The notes beneath the pieces were generated by a model. That model saw only the letters and a list, made by a program, of their open reading frames with translations, was not told the origin of the DNA and did not search any database. Shown here piece by piece: positions 37,738-50,476 of a stretch of DNA of 64,000 nucleotides (within the stretch, counting starts at the first letter, position 1; every line of letters starts with the position of its first letter). The DNA comes from Bigelowiella natans CCMP2755 (taxonomy: Eukaryota > Cercozoa > Chlorarachniophyceae), in assembly GCA_000320545.1 (NCBI GenBank), contig ADNK01003064.1, positions 1 through 64,000 of the forward strand, given 5' to 3'. Both the position numbers and the translations under genes were made by a program.

Positions 37738-38601
37738 TATCATCATTTCGATCAATCCACAGAGAAGTATTCATAAGAGTAATGCTACAAATCATACCCT
37801 CTGTTTCCCCTTCTCATCCTCCCCCCCATCCTCTTCCTTCTATTACTACTACTACTACTACTGCTACTCGTTTACCTGTATACCACTAAAAGAGCTACCG
37901 TCGTTGATCTCCATAAATGCTAGTTGCTTTTGAGCTCTCAGAGTCCTAACCCATCCTTTGATAACAACTTGCTTTCCAATCAATTCACTTTTCTTGGCCT
38001 CTAACGACAAAGAAGACTTCAATATGTCACCAACTTTTGTGCGCTTTCCCCCTTGGGATGCGAACGTTTTCCGAACGGAGTCCTATTATTAATATAATAA
38101 GCAATGATGAAAGGGATGGTGCTGCTGATTATGATAATTACATTAGTAGTGCAATGAGAAACTAGTAGTAATAGTATGATGATAATGGGGTCTGATGAAT
38201 TATATTGGTCTTTATTGCTAGAAATTCTTTGCTTCAGATGATGCTACTACCTCTGCTACATCTTCAAGAGAATCTTTGGAAGTATGAATTGTTGCTCCAG
38301 ATTTTGTAGCAAACAGACCCCTCCTCCTCCTATGATGTGATCCCAATTGGTAGTTGTAGTAGTGGTGGTGTCCGGCCATATTATTATGCATCGAAGCAAA
38401 CCCTTCTCCTCTCCTATTCACAATGGCATTGGTGGCCATTTTTCCTGCCACCATCTTGCGACAACCTCGTGCTTGCACCAGGGCTGCTGCCTTTACAGGA
38501 GGTGTTGTTCTCCTCAGTGTCATCATCTTCATCGTAACAGCGATTGCGGTAGTGAAAAACAGTGCCAATACTCCTCTTCTCAAAAGTGATTGTGATGGCA
38601 T
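32703..38601 (-). CDS. Asparaginyl-tRNA synthetase, organellar/bacterial type, with bipartite-like leader
   Basis: Sixteen exons join in exact phase to 625 codons plus stop: 38251-38601, 37876-38082, 37373-37519, 37212-37291, 36782-36857, 36572-36615, 36190-36350, 35697-35762, 35465-35516, 34866-34947, 34426-34587, 34002-34117, 33730-33797, 33518-33578, 33136-33213, 32703-32829. It is a class II enzyme charging tRNA-Asn: OB-fold anticodon domain ([20 protein letters not shown]), [13 protein letters not shown], motif 2 ([15 protein letters not shown]), [13 protein letters not shown], and motif 3 (GVGFERLV) before the C-terminal PGNAEF. About 145 extra N-terminal residues begin with a hydrophobic stretch ([15 protein letters not shown], start chosen at 38601), then a basic Ser/Thr/His-rich region: signal plus transit peptide shape. 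An acidic insert follows TTIDPQNPP. Plastid and/or mitochondrial location is inferred. Confidence 0.93.
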
Positions 38602-39003
38602 ACTATAAATGCATACACGGGTGGGGTGGGCTGTTTTTTTGAGGGAGCAAGCAACCAACCAACCACACAGAGGAGATGTTTATTATGTGTGTAGACTGTG
38701 TGCTGTGTGTGTGGTAGATAGATGATGAGCCACGTGTGGTGGTGGTGGTGTACACTTTGTTGTCGTTACATCGTAGATCGCTCATATGGTTGTCGCACAA
38801 TATGAATCGCATGTGAAAAGAGGAAGAAGAAGAAACATGGATGACATCGAAGAAATTTCCTAGAGATACTACATCGATATTATTATAATTATCCCGGTAT
38901 TATTATTATTATCACCGGGTGACCGGAGCCAGGAACGGCACAAACTCCCAAGTACCACAAACCAAAATCCCGCTCCGTGGTGCGCAAGTGGGAGAGAGGG
39001 GAG

Positions 39004-39054
<51 letters not shown>

Positions 39055-39246
39055 AGGGAGAGGAGGGAAAGCATGAATGTATGTCTGAACCTTTATTATT
39101 GTAAGTTTGGAGTTGTGCCCACCATGACAGACACGCTGACGAAAATTCCGTTGTTTACTACATACTCCGTCTGCATCCCGCTCTGTGTTCAGGATTTTTT
39201 TGCGCTGTCGAAGTCCCAGCGCTCTACAAGCTAAAACACCTTCACA
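38602..39246. other. Divergent spacer between the AsnRS and kelch genes
   Basis: About 645 bases hold both presumed promoters. It contains a (GA)n tract at 39008-39048 and TG-rich repeats near 38690-38760. No TATA box or other element stands out. Open frames here follow the repeats. Confidence 0.6.
39008..39048. repeat. (GA)n microsatellite in a divergent promoter region
   Basis: About 20 GA units, then GGGA repeats, roughly 200 bases upstream of the kelch start codon. The purine/pyrimidine asymmetry and position would allow effects on chromatin or promoter activity, though nothing here shows that directly. Confidence 0.9.
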
Positions 39247-40645
39247 ATGTCTGAACCATCTAGCGTAATTGGCTTGGAAGAGAATAAACATGGGAGTCTT
39301 TACAATCAAGAGAAAGCCAGGTTAAATTATTACATTGTACTGGAACTCTACAATAAATGTACCGTATTTTTTAACATAATTTTGTGTTTGAACTTCTTTC
39401 TGACTAATTTCCATCAGATTCGAAATTAATCAGGGGAGACGCGTAACTTGGTTAAGAAGGGGTCTGATGGGCTTGTCTCTGTTGATGATAATTCTCTTTA
39501 TTGTATCCTTCGCACTGATCGCCGATCTGGAAGGACGTGTGGATGACAACAACAACAACAACAACTCAGCAGCAGGGTCTAATAGCCTAGTGTTAAGTAC
39601 TTCTCCTGTTAGATCTAACATGGTCTCAGAACTATACCGTGGATCAGGACAATGGGCAGTCAAAAAAAGCCTTCCTTATCTTGCAAGTGATGTTGCAACG
39701 ACAGACTGTGGTGGGAAAATCTACATTGTAGGTGGACTTGAACAAAGTGGTACAACTGTGAGCAATCGCGTTATGGAATATGATCCTATATTTGAGACAT
39801 ATACAAACCTTACTTCCTTGCCCAATCCCCGTTATCGGCACGGTGTCGCATGCATCTCTGGAGCTTCTGCTGGAGACTACAAATTATTCGTTGTAGGTGG
39901 TTTCAATTCTACAGCCCGTGGAAATAGTGGACAACCTGAGGCCGATGTATTTGAGTATAATTCAGCAACACAAATCTGGCAAATCACTTCCAGGTTGATC
40001 GTACCTCGAGGGGATCATGCGATTGCTCAAATGAACAGCAGCATTTATGTATTTGGAGGATATGGTTTAAACTACAATATGGCTATGAGTGGAACCTCTC
40101 TTGAAATCATGAATACAGCTGCTGGACGAACATGGACAGCTGGGCCCAATATGCCAACATCTCGTGGTGATGTTAAAGCTGCGGTGCTTAATGGTAAAAT
40201 ATATGTAGTGGGGGGATGGAATGACGTGACTTATGGGTTCCAAAACGCTGTCGAGGCTTATAACCCTCAAACAAACGTCTGGGAATCTCTAGCAAGTCTA
40301 CCTGTTGCCCGTGGTGATTGTGCAGTTGCTGCTATTGCGGGCAGACTTGTTGTTGTTGGTGGAGAGATTTGGTCTGGAACAAGACGTCCATGCGACTGGG
40401 ATCCTTCCACCACATGTAATGTCAACGAGATTCCAGTACATAATGTTGAACAATATGATCCAAATACGAACTATTGGACACCTCTCGCCCCGCTCCCGAC
40501 TGCTAGATTCCGATTTGATGCTTCAGCTGAAAATGGTGCTCTCTTCGTGTTTGGAGGTCACATGATCGGCAATGTTGATGTTGGAAACGTGGATGCTTTG
40601 TACCTTATCGACCACCCAAGCATTTTCGTACACAAGAAGAGCTAA
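39247..40645 (+). CDS. Kelch-repeat type II membrane protein
   Basis: Two exons, 39247-39320 and 39418-40645, spliced in phase (433 residues). The 24-residue first exon plus RRVTWLRRGL gives a short basic cytosolic tail. A signal anchor follows (GLSLLMIILFIVSFALIADL), with no obvious cleavage site, so the kelch part should face the lumen or outside. A short Asp/Asn linker comes next, then about six kelch blades with the expected GG after a hydrophobic strand and later Tyr/Trp: IYIVGGLE, KLFVVGGF, IYVFGGYG, IYVVGGWN, RLVVVGGE, LFVFGGH. Cys pairs (RRPCDW/TTCNV) may be disulphide-linked. Kelch propellers bind partners or sugars; substrate unknown. It is unlike its neighbours in having only one intron. 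The last codons and stop are tandemly duplicated. Confidence 0.9.
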
Positions 40646-40701
40646 CTTCTTGTACCTTATCGACCACCCAAGTAATTTCGTACACAAGAAGAGCTAACTT
40701 C
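40598..40701. repeat. 52-base tandem duplication across the kelch stop codon
   Basis: Two copies of a 52-base unit beginning TTGTACCTTATCGACCACCC, differing at about two positions. The first copy encodes the C-terminal residues LIDHPSIFVHKKS and the stop; the second lies wholly in the 3' untranslated region. The duplication repeats the final codons and stop without changing the protein. Confidence 0.95.
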
Positions 40702-41844
40702 TTTAAAAATGATAAGAGGTTGCAGTGAGTAACACTACAATGTCTTAGTATTTGAGCATGTGTAGCAGCAACTATTTGTTTTCTGTGCTTTAGATCAATT
40801 TTACAACAATGTGTGAAAGCAAACTGCTTGTTTTTTGTTGCTGACGTTCGCCAGCTCCACACAGCGCGCACATGCAGCTTTTCGTGAATACCCATTGGTT
40901 AGTACTGAAATAGTCATGTGCACCATTCTAGCATTCTAGCATTTCTCGGGGAAACTTGTCGGTCTTTGCTAGTTATGGCGTGATGCATGCACACAAAAAT
41001 GCTGCTTCACACTTAGCCGCCAGACAACCATGCTAAATCGTGTCATTAATTATAGCGCATTTGCTTCGGCAAACATGATTCGCCAACCTCACACACGCCA
41101 CATTGCTAGATTATGCTATGGTGAACGCTGCTGTGGTTTTGATGCGCAACTAGGCATGTTAGCATGGTCTGTGTGTTGGTGCTCATTGTAGCAATCGATG
41201 CCCGTGCCAAGCTAGCAAGCTGCATGTTTCTAGCTAGGATTTGCTTGTATGCTTGTCCAGCAGATACAATTCAATCTAGGCAATGCATCATCGATTATTT
41301 AATATCAAATGCTTCGCTTTCACGCAAAAAATGCGATGCGATGTCCAAGCTAGCAAGGCTGAATTTATTAAGCACGGCCAGCATGCATATACGTCAGACT
41401 CGATCGAATAACAACAAAATCAGATACTCTTGCGAAAGTGAATCTAGTAATGTGGCATGCAAGCTAGTGAGACAATAGACAAGTAATACGATATATATAC
41501 ATCTAAAGATTATTGTTGAGCATGCAAATTGTGGTGCATAGCAGCAGGATAGCTAGATAGCAGGATAGCAGGGCTAGCGAGGGTGAAACGAGGTGCAATT
41601 TCGGGAATGCTCACTATCTACTACTAGACTAGCATGGATTTGCTTGCGCAGCTGGACCATGCAAGTTGGGAAAACAGGTTTGCTACGATGTAACAGCCGA
41701 ACCCATGATGTGAAATGAAATTATTAGCGAATCTGTGAAGCGCGCATGACGCTCGATTAGAAAGGCCTGCTTCTTGTAGACTGTGTATGTGTGCCATGAA
41801 GTGTGGGAAGGCGAAGAACGAGCGTGCATCCAGTAGCATTGAGA
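40702..41844. other. Convergent 3' spacer, TGCA-rich block
   Basis: Spacer between the kelch (+) and ABCG (-) genes. It is dense in GCATGC, TGCATG, GCTAGC and AAGCTAGCAAG (two copies, about 41208 and 41347) and free of microsatellites. Short open frames on both strands have no domain signals. No gene seen. Confidence 0.6.
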
Positions 41845-44800
41845 CTAGTGACATTGCATGTTCTTGAATGCGAGCGCGCTGACACCAAGGATGTGGTAAA
41901 CCAATCCCATGCCCCCGAGAATGATCCATGCCTCATTGTGATCGCTTTTGATATCATAGAAATCTAGCACAGCACGTCCATCTTCAAAGGGCCTCTCCAA
42001 AGGTGTACAAAAACCTTTTGACTGATCTATTGAAGAACATTCAATAGGCCCATAGTCTCTCCATTGGTTCACCATAAGAAGACGGAATACCCACGTATAA
42101 GGAGACGATTCGCGCAACCATATGTAGTAATCAGGAACTTCATCTAATTGGATGATGAAACCACTGTAACAAATAGTAGATTTTCATCCATAATAATGGC
42201 AGGTGGATGAGAATTAGAAGAACTAACTTCAAAGACACGACGATAAATGTTTAAGATATACAGTCAACCAAAGGTCAATAATCAATAAAGTCTCTTCTAC
42301 TACCTGGGCACTAGCGTAAAAGAAATGAAAAGAATTGCTAGCAAGTATGCTACTTGTTCTGAAGGTGCCAAACTGATAATAATGATAAATTTAAACATTT
42401 AGTCACATATCAATGCTGCTTAGATGTGTGTTATGCAAACAGCATCAAGTAAGTACTACAATTAAACTCTATAAATTGTTTCCTGTAGTTTTATTGATAT
42501 GTTCAATTACACTTCTTGTTCTTTAAGTAATCATTTCTTCTGTAATTTTGTTATCTTCTTCTTCTTATTATTATTATTAAGGATACTACCAGCTGATCAT
42601 ATAGGCCGCTGACGTTGTGACAAAAGTTATCATTGCCAAAATGGCAAGAAACGTGCCAAAAACGATGTTGTCCTCAGAGAATCCCACCATATAGAAACCA
42701 ATCGGTGCGAACATGACCCTAATTAATCATGTGATGCCAGCATCATCTTTTCATTTTCTCATAATCATCATCATCATCATTATCATCATCATCATCAATA
42801 TTCATGAACACTTACACTTACCCCAAAATCATGTCAAGAAGAAAGTTTGATAAGCTCTTGGAGAGGTAGTAGGGTATGATTCCATATATTCCAGAACTAT
42901 ACTCTCGACGAAATACTACGAGCTCTTTTGGAAATGTGTTGACGGTGGAAATCATGAAGGCAAGTCCTTGATTCACCATTAAGAAGAACAGCGCGCCATT
43001 GATGGACTTCCGATCACAATTTTTCACACCATCACGATACATGACGGAGTTATGATTTAAATGAAGAAATTATGGTTTACATCAAGAAATTATGATTTAT
43101 GACAATGTAGGAGCACATGTGTGTGTTCCTATAAATTTCGAACCAAGGAGAAACTTGTGCATCGGTTTCAATATGTATTATTATCATATTTTATGATACT
43201 CATCGCTCTCGGTATTTGCTGTGCGTTTGACTTAAAACAGCAGTTCTAGTTCTAGTAGTGGTAGTTAGTGGTAGTAGTAGTAGTTCCACCTGTACAGCAG
43301 TTTGATCAGATTGACGCCCCAATCCCAAATACATCGATCCCACGAATACCATTACGACACAAGTCCTCACCAGAAGTACAACAGTCAGGATTCTAACACA
43401 GCATGCAACCATCAAAATTAGAAGTATAATGAAGACAATGCCAACAACAACTGTATATTTTAATAACGTTTTGTTGATGTATTGGGTTATCATCTTTTAG
43501 TGTTACAGACGAGCACTTATTTCTCCTCCTATCAATGAGCTCCCGGTACAAAAGCACTCTTAGCTGTACAAGACCAGAGATCCTACTATCTACACTCTCC
43601 TCCTCTCCAGTTGTAGTAGTAACCTATTATTATTATTATTATTGTTGTTGTTGTTGTTGTTGCTATGATTGATTATTATAATTATAGCACACGTATTATC
43701 ATCGTTTATACTACAACTTTTCCATCTCAGCAGCGCGCACGCACTACTACGATGTAGAGTAGTAGCTAGGTAGCTACTAATTTGCATGTTGTTATGAGAA
43801 GATACTCCTTTTCTATCGTATCACCTTGTTCTTTTTAACAGCAGAGAGCAAGTAATGTTTCTTCGTGTCCGAGCCGCGTTTGCTCGATGTCCAAGCATCT
43901 CTCACACGCAAACGATCTATCTTAGATTCCATCAAGTTTTCTAGGAAAAACTATAAAGCAGCATGATATAACGATTGTGCCGATTGTGAGTAATAATCAG
44001 TGCAATGATAAATGTAATAATTCGTTGCTTCTACTAATCGAACAATTGCTGAATTTGTAGCTCTCTTTTTCTTTTTCCTCGCTATCCTTTTTTTATTATC
44101 TTTTTCTTCTTCTTATTTCCCCTCTCACCCTCTGCACTCCCTACCCTCGTTTCCTTTCTTTTCAACCTCTGCTGGATTTGTGAAGGGGGGACATTGAGTA
44201 TCCATGGTATCACAGTAGCTTCTAAGCTGATTTGCAGGTCCAAAGTAGGCAGTGTGGCCTTCAACCAACACTAATAGTTCTTCAAGCTCCCCAAATATGC
44301 GTGCAGAGGGCTGATGGATTGTGGCAATCACTGTAACTCTATTACCACCAGTTCCGTGTCCTTTTGCAATCTTCTTTAAAAGCTTTATAATTCCAAGTGC
44401 CTTATAGGAATCTAGTCCAGAAGTGGCCTCATCCAGAAATAATAGAGATGGCTTATTGGAGATCACTGTAGCGATTGATAACCTTCGTCGTTCACCACCA
44501 GAAATGCCGCTCTCATCAGGGAATCCTGATAAGAAACAAATAAAGCATCAGCAACAGCAGCAGCAGGACTGCATAGTAAGTAAGTAGGAGGAGGAGGAGG
44601 AGAAAACAATACACTGGTGACGATGACGACGGTGATGATAACAATGATACTGATGCTGGTGCTGATAGTGTTAGTGCAAAAGGAAGATGGAACCCTTTCA
44701 ATTTACAAGAGAAGTGACAATGATGGTGAAGATAGTAACTATAATCTAAGTACACACCAACTTCTCACCCCCCTCTCCCATCCCCCGCGTCATTATCATC

Positions 44801-46413
44801 ATTCTCCTAACTACCACCGCTACTATCACCAATTATTCAAAACTAAGTAGTGTTTTAGCTATTAATAAATGACCGATGATTGTATTTTGGCATTTGATGA
44901 GATCAAGTTGCTCAATGAGCTCCTCTACACGTTTTTCCACCACAACTCGGTCACGTGTGGCAGTTTGGTCCATCATCAACAATGTATGCACATATAGATG
45001 CTCTCGAACGGTCAGAAGCTCACGGAAGAGGTCATGCTGATTTTGATTTACAACCATGATATTATACATATTTAATTCGTCGCGAGTATATATATATATA
45101 TAATATTGATAATGTTTAAAAGATGCTGCAGTATTATCCGAACATTAACTGTTACCTGATGACACAAAGCAATGTCTGTTAATGGCACATTTTGAATCGG
45201 TTTGCTGTTAAACACTATCTCTCCAGAGGATGGAAGGAGTCTTCGCGACAAGCACTTCAGCAAGGTCGACTACCTCCGTGGTAAGTAAGATGATAATAAA
45301 TATGACAATGATGGTGTTAATTAACCTGCTGAGAAGCTTTGAAGAGGACACGTGATCACAACACATATACCGTGTATCATTTCCAATATATTTACAACTA
45401 GTACTACTACTGCTACTACTATTACTGTACCAACTAGCTCCTATCCTTACCTTTCCAGCTCCTGATGGACCGAGAATGCATAAAAGTCTTCCTTGCCGTG
45501 CTATACCATAGCTGTCGCCTAGAATCTGTTTATCATAACCCTGAATAGATACATGATCAATATCGTAATCTGGGAGATAAGATATAAAAGAGAGGGAAGG
45601 TGGGAGGGAGAAGGAGAGGGGGGGGGGGGGGGAGAAACTACGCTGGAAGCTGTGATATTGAAGGAGAGCTGTGACCACAATAATGCGGGTCTCGAAGCCT
45701 TTTCTTCAGAACTGACATTTGTCATGATGGTTCCTCCAGTAGCAGTAGAAGCGGTCATAACAGGTGTATGTTGTTGTTGGTGAGGAGGAGGAGGTTGAGC
45801 ACTCGAAGAGTTGGTCTCTTTTATGTCTATTACAAGAAGCCTCTCGTCCTTTGTTGTAGAATGATAAGCATTGACAGTAGATTTAAAATCTGTCTGTTTA
45901 GTTGCATCAATAAGCTGCAACTGCTCCGTGCCACCGCCCTCCAAGTATGACGATGAAATAGCGCGATCATCAGCATCACCGTTTGTTACGTTTGTTATCG
46001 TTTTAACGGACCCCAACGACTCTAGCCGATTCCTAGCATTAGTTGTAGTATTGCTACCTTTCTTCGCAGTAGAGAAACTATGACGAAAAACTTTGTTATC
46101 ATGACTCAGGAGCTGGGGATTGCTTCGATTGGGAGAAGATGCCCTGCTACTGTGCTTACTAGTTTGTCGTGACCCTGGGCGAAATAATGCGTCTTATTGA
46201 AAATATTGAGACACTTACTGGAAATGACGAGATATGGTTAAAACATGCACCTTCTCGGCGGCCATGGGGAGAGCTATCACGTCTCCGACTTGCAAGTAGT
46301 GCAGGATGAGCACTGTCATTTGGCGCGGCGTTTACATCGTCGTCATTGTAACTCTGATCACCCGTCGCCCCCTTGTCCTTCTGCTTCAGCGTATTAAGAC
46401 TCATTTCTGACAA
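41845..46413 (-). CDS. ABC transporter, subfamily G (White/ABCG half-transporter)
   Basis: Exons: 46251-46413, 45642-46174, 45451-45540, 45156-45269, 44874-45036, 44167-44525, about 43855-43940, 43290-43392, 42822-43006, 42590-42718, 42304-42372, 41845-42163. The order is nucleotide-binding domain then membrane domain, as in ABCG. Walker A CILGPSGAGKST spans a splice, followed by Q-loop region ALCHQHDLFRELLTVREHL, signature SGISGGERRRLSIAT, Walker B LLFLDEATSGLDS and H-loop ATIHQPSARIF. Membrane helices include TVVLLVRTCVVMVFVGSMYL, SINGALFFLMVNQG and MFAPIGFYMVGFSEDN, and there is a Cys-containing outer loop (ECSS, FCTP). A Ser/Asn-rich N-terminal extension of about 230 residues is unusually long and probably cytosolic and regulatory. 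It should dimerise to export lipids or xenobiotics. The join into exon 7 is not exact. Confidence 0.88.
43034..43100. repeat. Short tandem repeat in an ABCG intron
   Basis: Two to three diverged copies of a unit of about 22 bases (AAGAAATTATGRTTTA...) lie just upstream, on the minus strand, of the exon beginning SINGALFF. There is little AG-free pyrimidine tract before that exon, so the acceptor at 43007 is the weakest in this gene model. Confidence 0.6.
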
Positions 46414-46847
46414 GGTTGTAAGATACCTTCTTCGTAATTTAGGTCAGACGACATCCATCGAAAGGCTGGTGTCGTGTCTCGATGCAAACATAGATGGATT
46501 CCGCAATGAGATTTGAGGCATCGACCGATCAACTAACAACAATCGACAACAATATTATTCACGAATAGGAACAAAAACAACCCAGAAATTTCCAAGTAGT
46601 CTCTCAAACGAACAGCCGGCACTATCTCAAAAGAATAAAGATGTTAGTCTAGTTAGTTGTTCTAGTCGCATCCTTGACGACTTCCCAGTTATGTTGTTAG
46701 TTAGTTAGTTAGTTAGTTATTCTGTTCGCGCCCTTGACTTCCCAGCTATGTTGTTACACCGAAGTGATTTTCATATGTTGTTTGTTTGTTCATTCACCGA
46801 TTAAGTACTCGTAGGATGTTATCTCATAACGGATATTATTGCAAAAA

Positions 46848-46912
<65 letters not shown>

Positions 46913-46988
46913 GAGACACCAACCACGTGGTGTATCATTTATCTATTCATTCATTCCGTACTGCTTCAGGCCTCCCCTTAACAATCAC
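46414..46988. other. Divergent spacer between the ABCG and PiT genes
   Basis: About 575 bases hold both presumed promoters. It contains a (TTAG)n run near 46700, a duplicated stretch (TTCTGTTCGC/TTCTAGTCGC with CCCTTGACTTCCCAG at about 46660-46755) and a (CAA)n tract at 46851-46912. The CAA tract lies 77 bases before the PiT start codon and may be in its 5' untranslated region. Confidence 0.6.
46851..46912. repeat. (CAA)20 microsatellite upstream of the PiT start codon
   Basis: About 62 bases of perfect CAA. It is open in frame with a short upstream Met, so it could be read as poly-Gln if translation began there, but the downstream ATG at 46989 gives the better start. Confidence 0.95.
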
Positions 46989-47970
46989 ATGAGTGCTGTT
47001 CCGAAAAACGCGAGCTCTCATCATGATGGGGAAAAGACTGCAGCAGCTGAGAGCCAAAGCTCAACTATCATGGGGGCAGTTACGAGGCGGGAGAAAGTTG
47101 TAGTGATAACAGTGTCGCTGGTGATTATGGGCTTCATGAAATCCATGTTGTTACGGACGGACAAAGACGCAGCATCACCTCTGGTTTCTCACCTTGCGCA
47201 CCTCTCCGTGTATGTTTAGTATAACTATAGTGATAATAATAATAACACGGTAAAGGCTGCATGTATATTAAGGATGGTACAGCTCCTAATGCAGCATAAA
47301 GTTGTTGTTTGCTGTTTGCTGCGAGCTACTACTACTATTACAACATGTCTCCCTGCCTGCCTTCATCACCAATGATGACGTACGAAGGTATGCGGCCTTT
47401 CTCCTTGCCTTCACCAACGGGGCAAATGACATCGCGAACAGCATGGGTAAGTAGTGTAGTAGTAGTAGTAGAATACTTACGTCATCATCATCATGAGAAT
47501 CTCATGATTTCCCTCCATTCAGTCGTCGTAGTCAAAATTCTAACATTATTGTTTGATCATGGATTCGCACCGTTGCTTATTATCGCTTACTATACGGTGT
47601 GAATAATAGGTACAAGTGTAGGCGCTAATGCGCTTACTTTAAGAGGAGCTATTGCGGCTGGATGCGTGTTTGAACTCACAGGTGCTGGTTGTGCTTATTG
47701 TTGTTGTTGCTGTTGTTGTTGTTATTGTTGTCAAAACTACTTGGCGATGTTACTTTTGGATGGATGATACCGGCACACATCCATATTATCTTCAAAAGCT
47801 GTTAGCATTTCTCAAACACACACACACACATACACACACATACAACACATATACACATTAAATAAATGATTAACCAATTGTTAGTCATCGCTTTGCACTC
47901 ACAAATGATATTCATTCCTCCTCTTCATCCTCACCCCCCTCCTCATCCTCCTCCTCCTCCTCCTCTTTTG

Positions 47971-48001
<31 letters not shown>

Positions 48002-49456
48002 CACTACAACTATGCTACTGCTACTATTACCACCACTATTACTACTACTGCAACTATGCTACTGCTCTACCCTCTCCAACAAATAGGCGGGTTGATTATT
48101 GGACCCCTTGTTAGCGACACTTTATCCCATGGGGTGGGTAGGAATTAAATAACAGCGTCGTAACAATAGCAGCAGCAGCAGCAGCAGCAACTATCGATAA
48201 AACAGGCCGCTGTATTTATTATTAACAGCTATGAGACGTTGTAAATTACAGCAGTTTGATGAAATACTTGTAATGGGAGGAATAGGAGAATAGTAGAAGT
48301 GAGGAGAAGGAGGAGGATAAATGAAACCTGCGCACATCATCTTCTCATTATAATATTGATGACTCCGATACACACTAGATAATCAATTCTCATTACAATA
48401 TTGATGACTCTGATACACATTACATAATCAATTCTCATTATTGATACACACTAGATAATCAATTCTCATTATAATATTGATGACTCCGATAATACATATT
48501 AGATAATCGATTTAGAAAGTTTCGAGAAGACCCCAAACACGCTCGTTAAGATAATGTAAGAAGAAGCAGCAACACGCCCATCTTCACCTCATCTTCGAAT
48601 TTTCCTTTTTGTGTATTAGTAGTAGTAGTAGCAGTACCAGAAGTATAATATACTTACGAGGCATTTAACAGTATAATTACAGTGCTTTTGTGTCCTTTAC
48701 GTTCTACTGGCTTTGACAAATTTAATAACATTACTTAGCAACAAAAAGTCATAAAATAATAAGAACTTCGTATGCTGCTGCTGCTGCTGCTGCTGTTGCT
48801 GCTCCTTGTGGTGGTGGTGACACTGCTGCTGCTATTTAGGTTTTGTTCAATATTGGGAAGTGCCTTCTCAACCCTTGGTATTATGTGTTTGAGTGTATAT
48901 GATGTGTCTTTATACGTGTGTGTGCGTGTGATTTGTTCACTTGTACAACAACAAACACCTTGTTGTTGTGTAATGATTGCTACTCTCTACTTATTCTCCC
49001 TTTCTTCTTCTTCTTCTTCTTCTTCTTCTTCTTCTTCTTCTTCCTACCGTATCCTCCTTCCGTATGATAACAAATTATCGTTCATCCACCCCCCCCTCTC
49101 GTTGCTTCATTGAAATCCAACCGACAAATCATCAATAAATTAATTAATAAATAAATAGGTGCTACTGCGTACGGAGTTCCTGTTTCAGCAACTAAAGGAG
49201 TCATCACCAGCATGGTATATATTACTAACTTGTAACTAACAGAGGAAGGAAGATAAAGGAAAAGATCGCCTGAGAGGCCAATCATCATCATGATAATCGT
49301 ATTGTTGGGGTTAGTATCACAAGCCTACTATTTGTTGTATGCTTCTTCTCCTCCTCCTCCTCCTCCTCCTATCATTCGTTCGTATCGTAGGTGGTTTTGG
49401 CTCTCTGCACGCTTGGCCGTAAGTCGCTCAATACGCATGGTAAGTACTACTAAACA

Positions 49457-49492
<36 letters not shown>

Positions 49493-49567
49493 AATTTTAT
49501 TTCAGGATTAAATACAGAAGTAGTAGTAGTAGTGGTGGTGGTGGTAGTAGTGTGCTAATCGGTGTGG

Positions 49568-49598
<31 letters not shown>

Positions 49599-50137
49599 TA
49601 ATGTTTGCCAGGATTGCGTTTGATGGGATTGACTTTTATCGTGAGTCCGATCGCAGGGATGGTCGGAGCATATGTGTTTTATTCGTTGATAATTAATTTC
49701 ATCTTAAAGGTCAGTTAGTATAGTACATACTAACATAGAGATAGTAGTAGAAGGGGCGAGAATAAATGGTGGTAGTAGTGGTGATGATGATGATGATGTT
49801 GTTGTGCTGCTAGTTGTTGTCACCATTATGTGCCGATGATGATGATCATCGTCATTATCATCATCGTCATCTTTCCTCCTCCTTGATATCATCTTCATTC
49901 ATCTGCTAATGTTATATAGTCTTCCCCAGTCGAGAATGCCCGAGCTTATCAGCCGTTACTAATTGCAATCACAATTGCCGGTATGTAAAAATAATAATAA
50001 TAATAATTCGACTAAATAAAATAGTTTGAATACATGAGAAAAGAAGAAGAAGAAGAAGAAGAAGAAGAAGAAGAAGAAGGAATTATCTAAGGTCTATAAC
50101 TGTCCTTTTGTATGTGTGAATGGATCATCGGTCGTTG

Positions 50138-50171
<34 letters not shown>

Positions 50172-50445
50172 TATCTTCAGTCTCCATGCTCTCCCTCACA
50201 CTATCTGGGCCAACGGCAATCAATCCCCCCCCGCTTGCATTCATCGCCGCTATAACTACTGGGGTGGGGTGATAGAGAAGAATCAGAAAGGCTAATGAGA
50301 GACATTATTATTATTAATAATGATAGTAATAATAATGACAGTACGGGACCTGAGGGAGAGAGGGAAGGGGGATGATGATAATGATGATGATGATGATAAT
50401 GATGATGATGATGATGACGATAGGGATGATGATGATGGAAGATCT

Positions 50446-50476
<31 letters not shown>

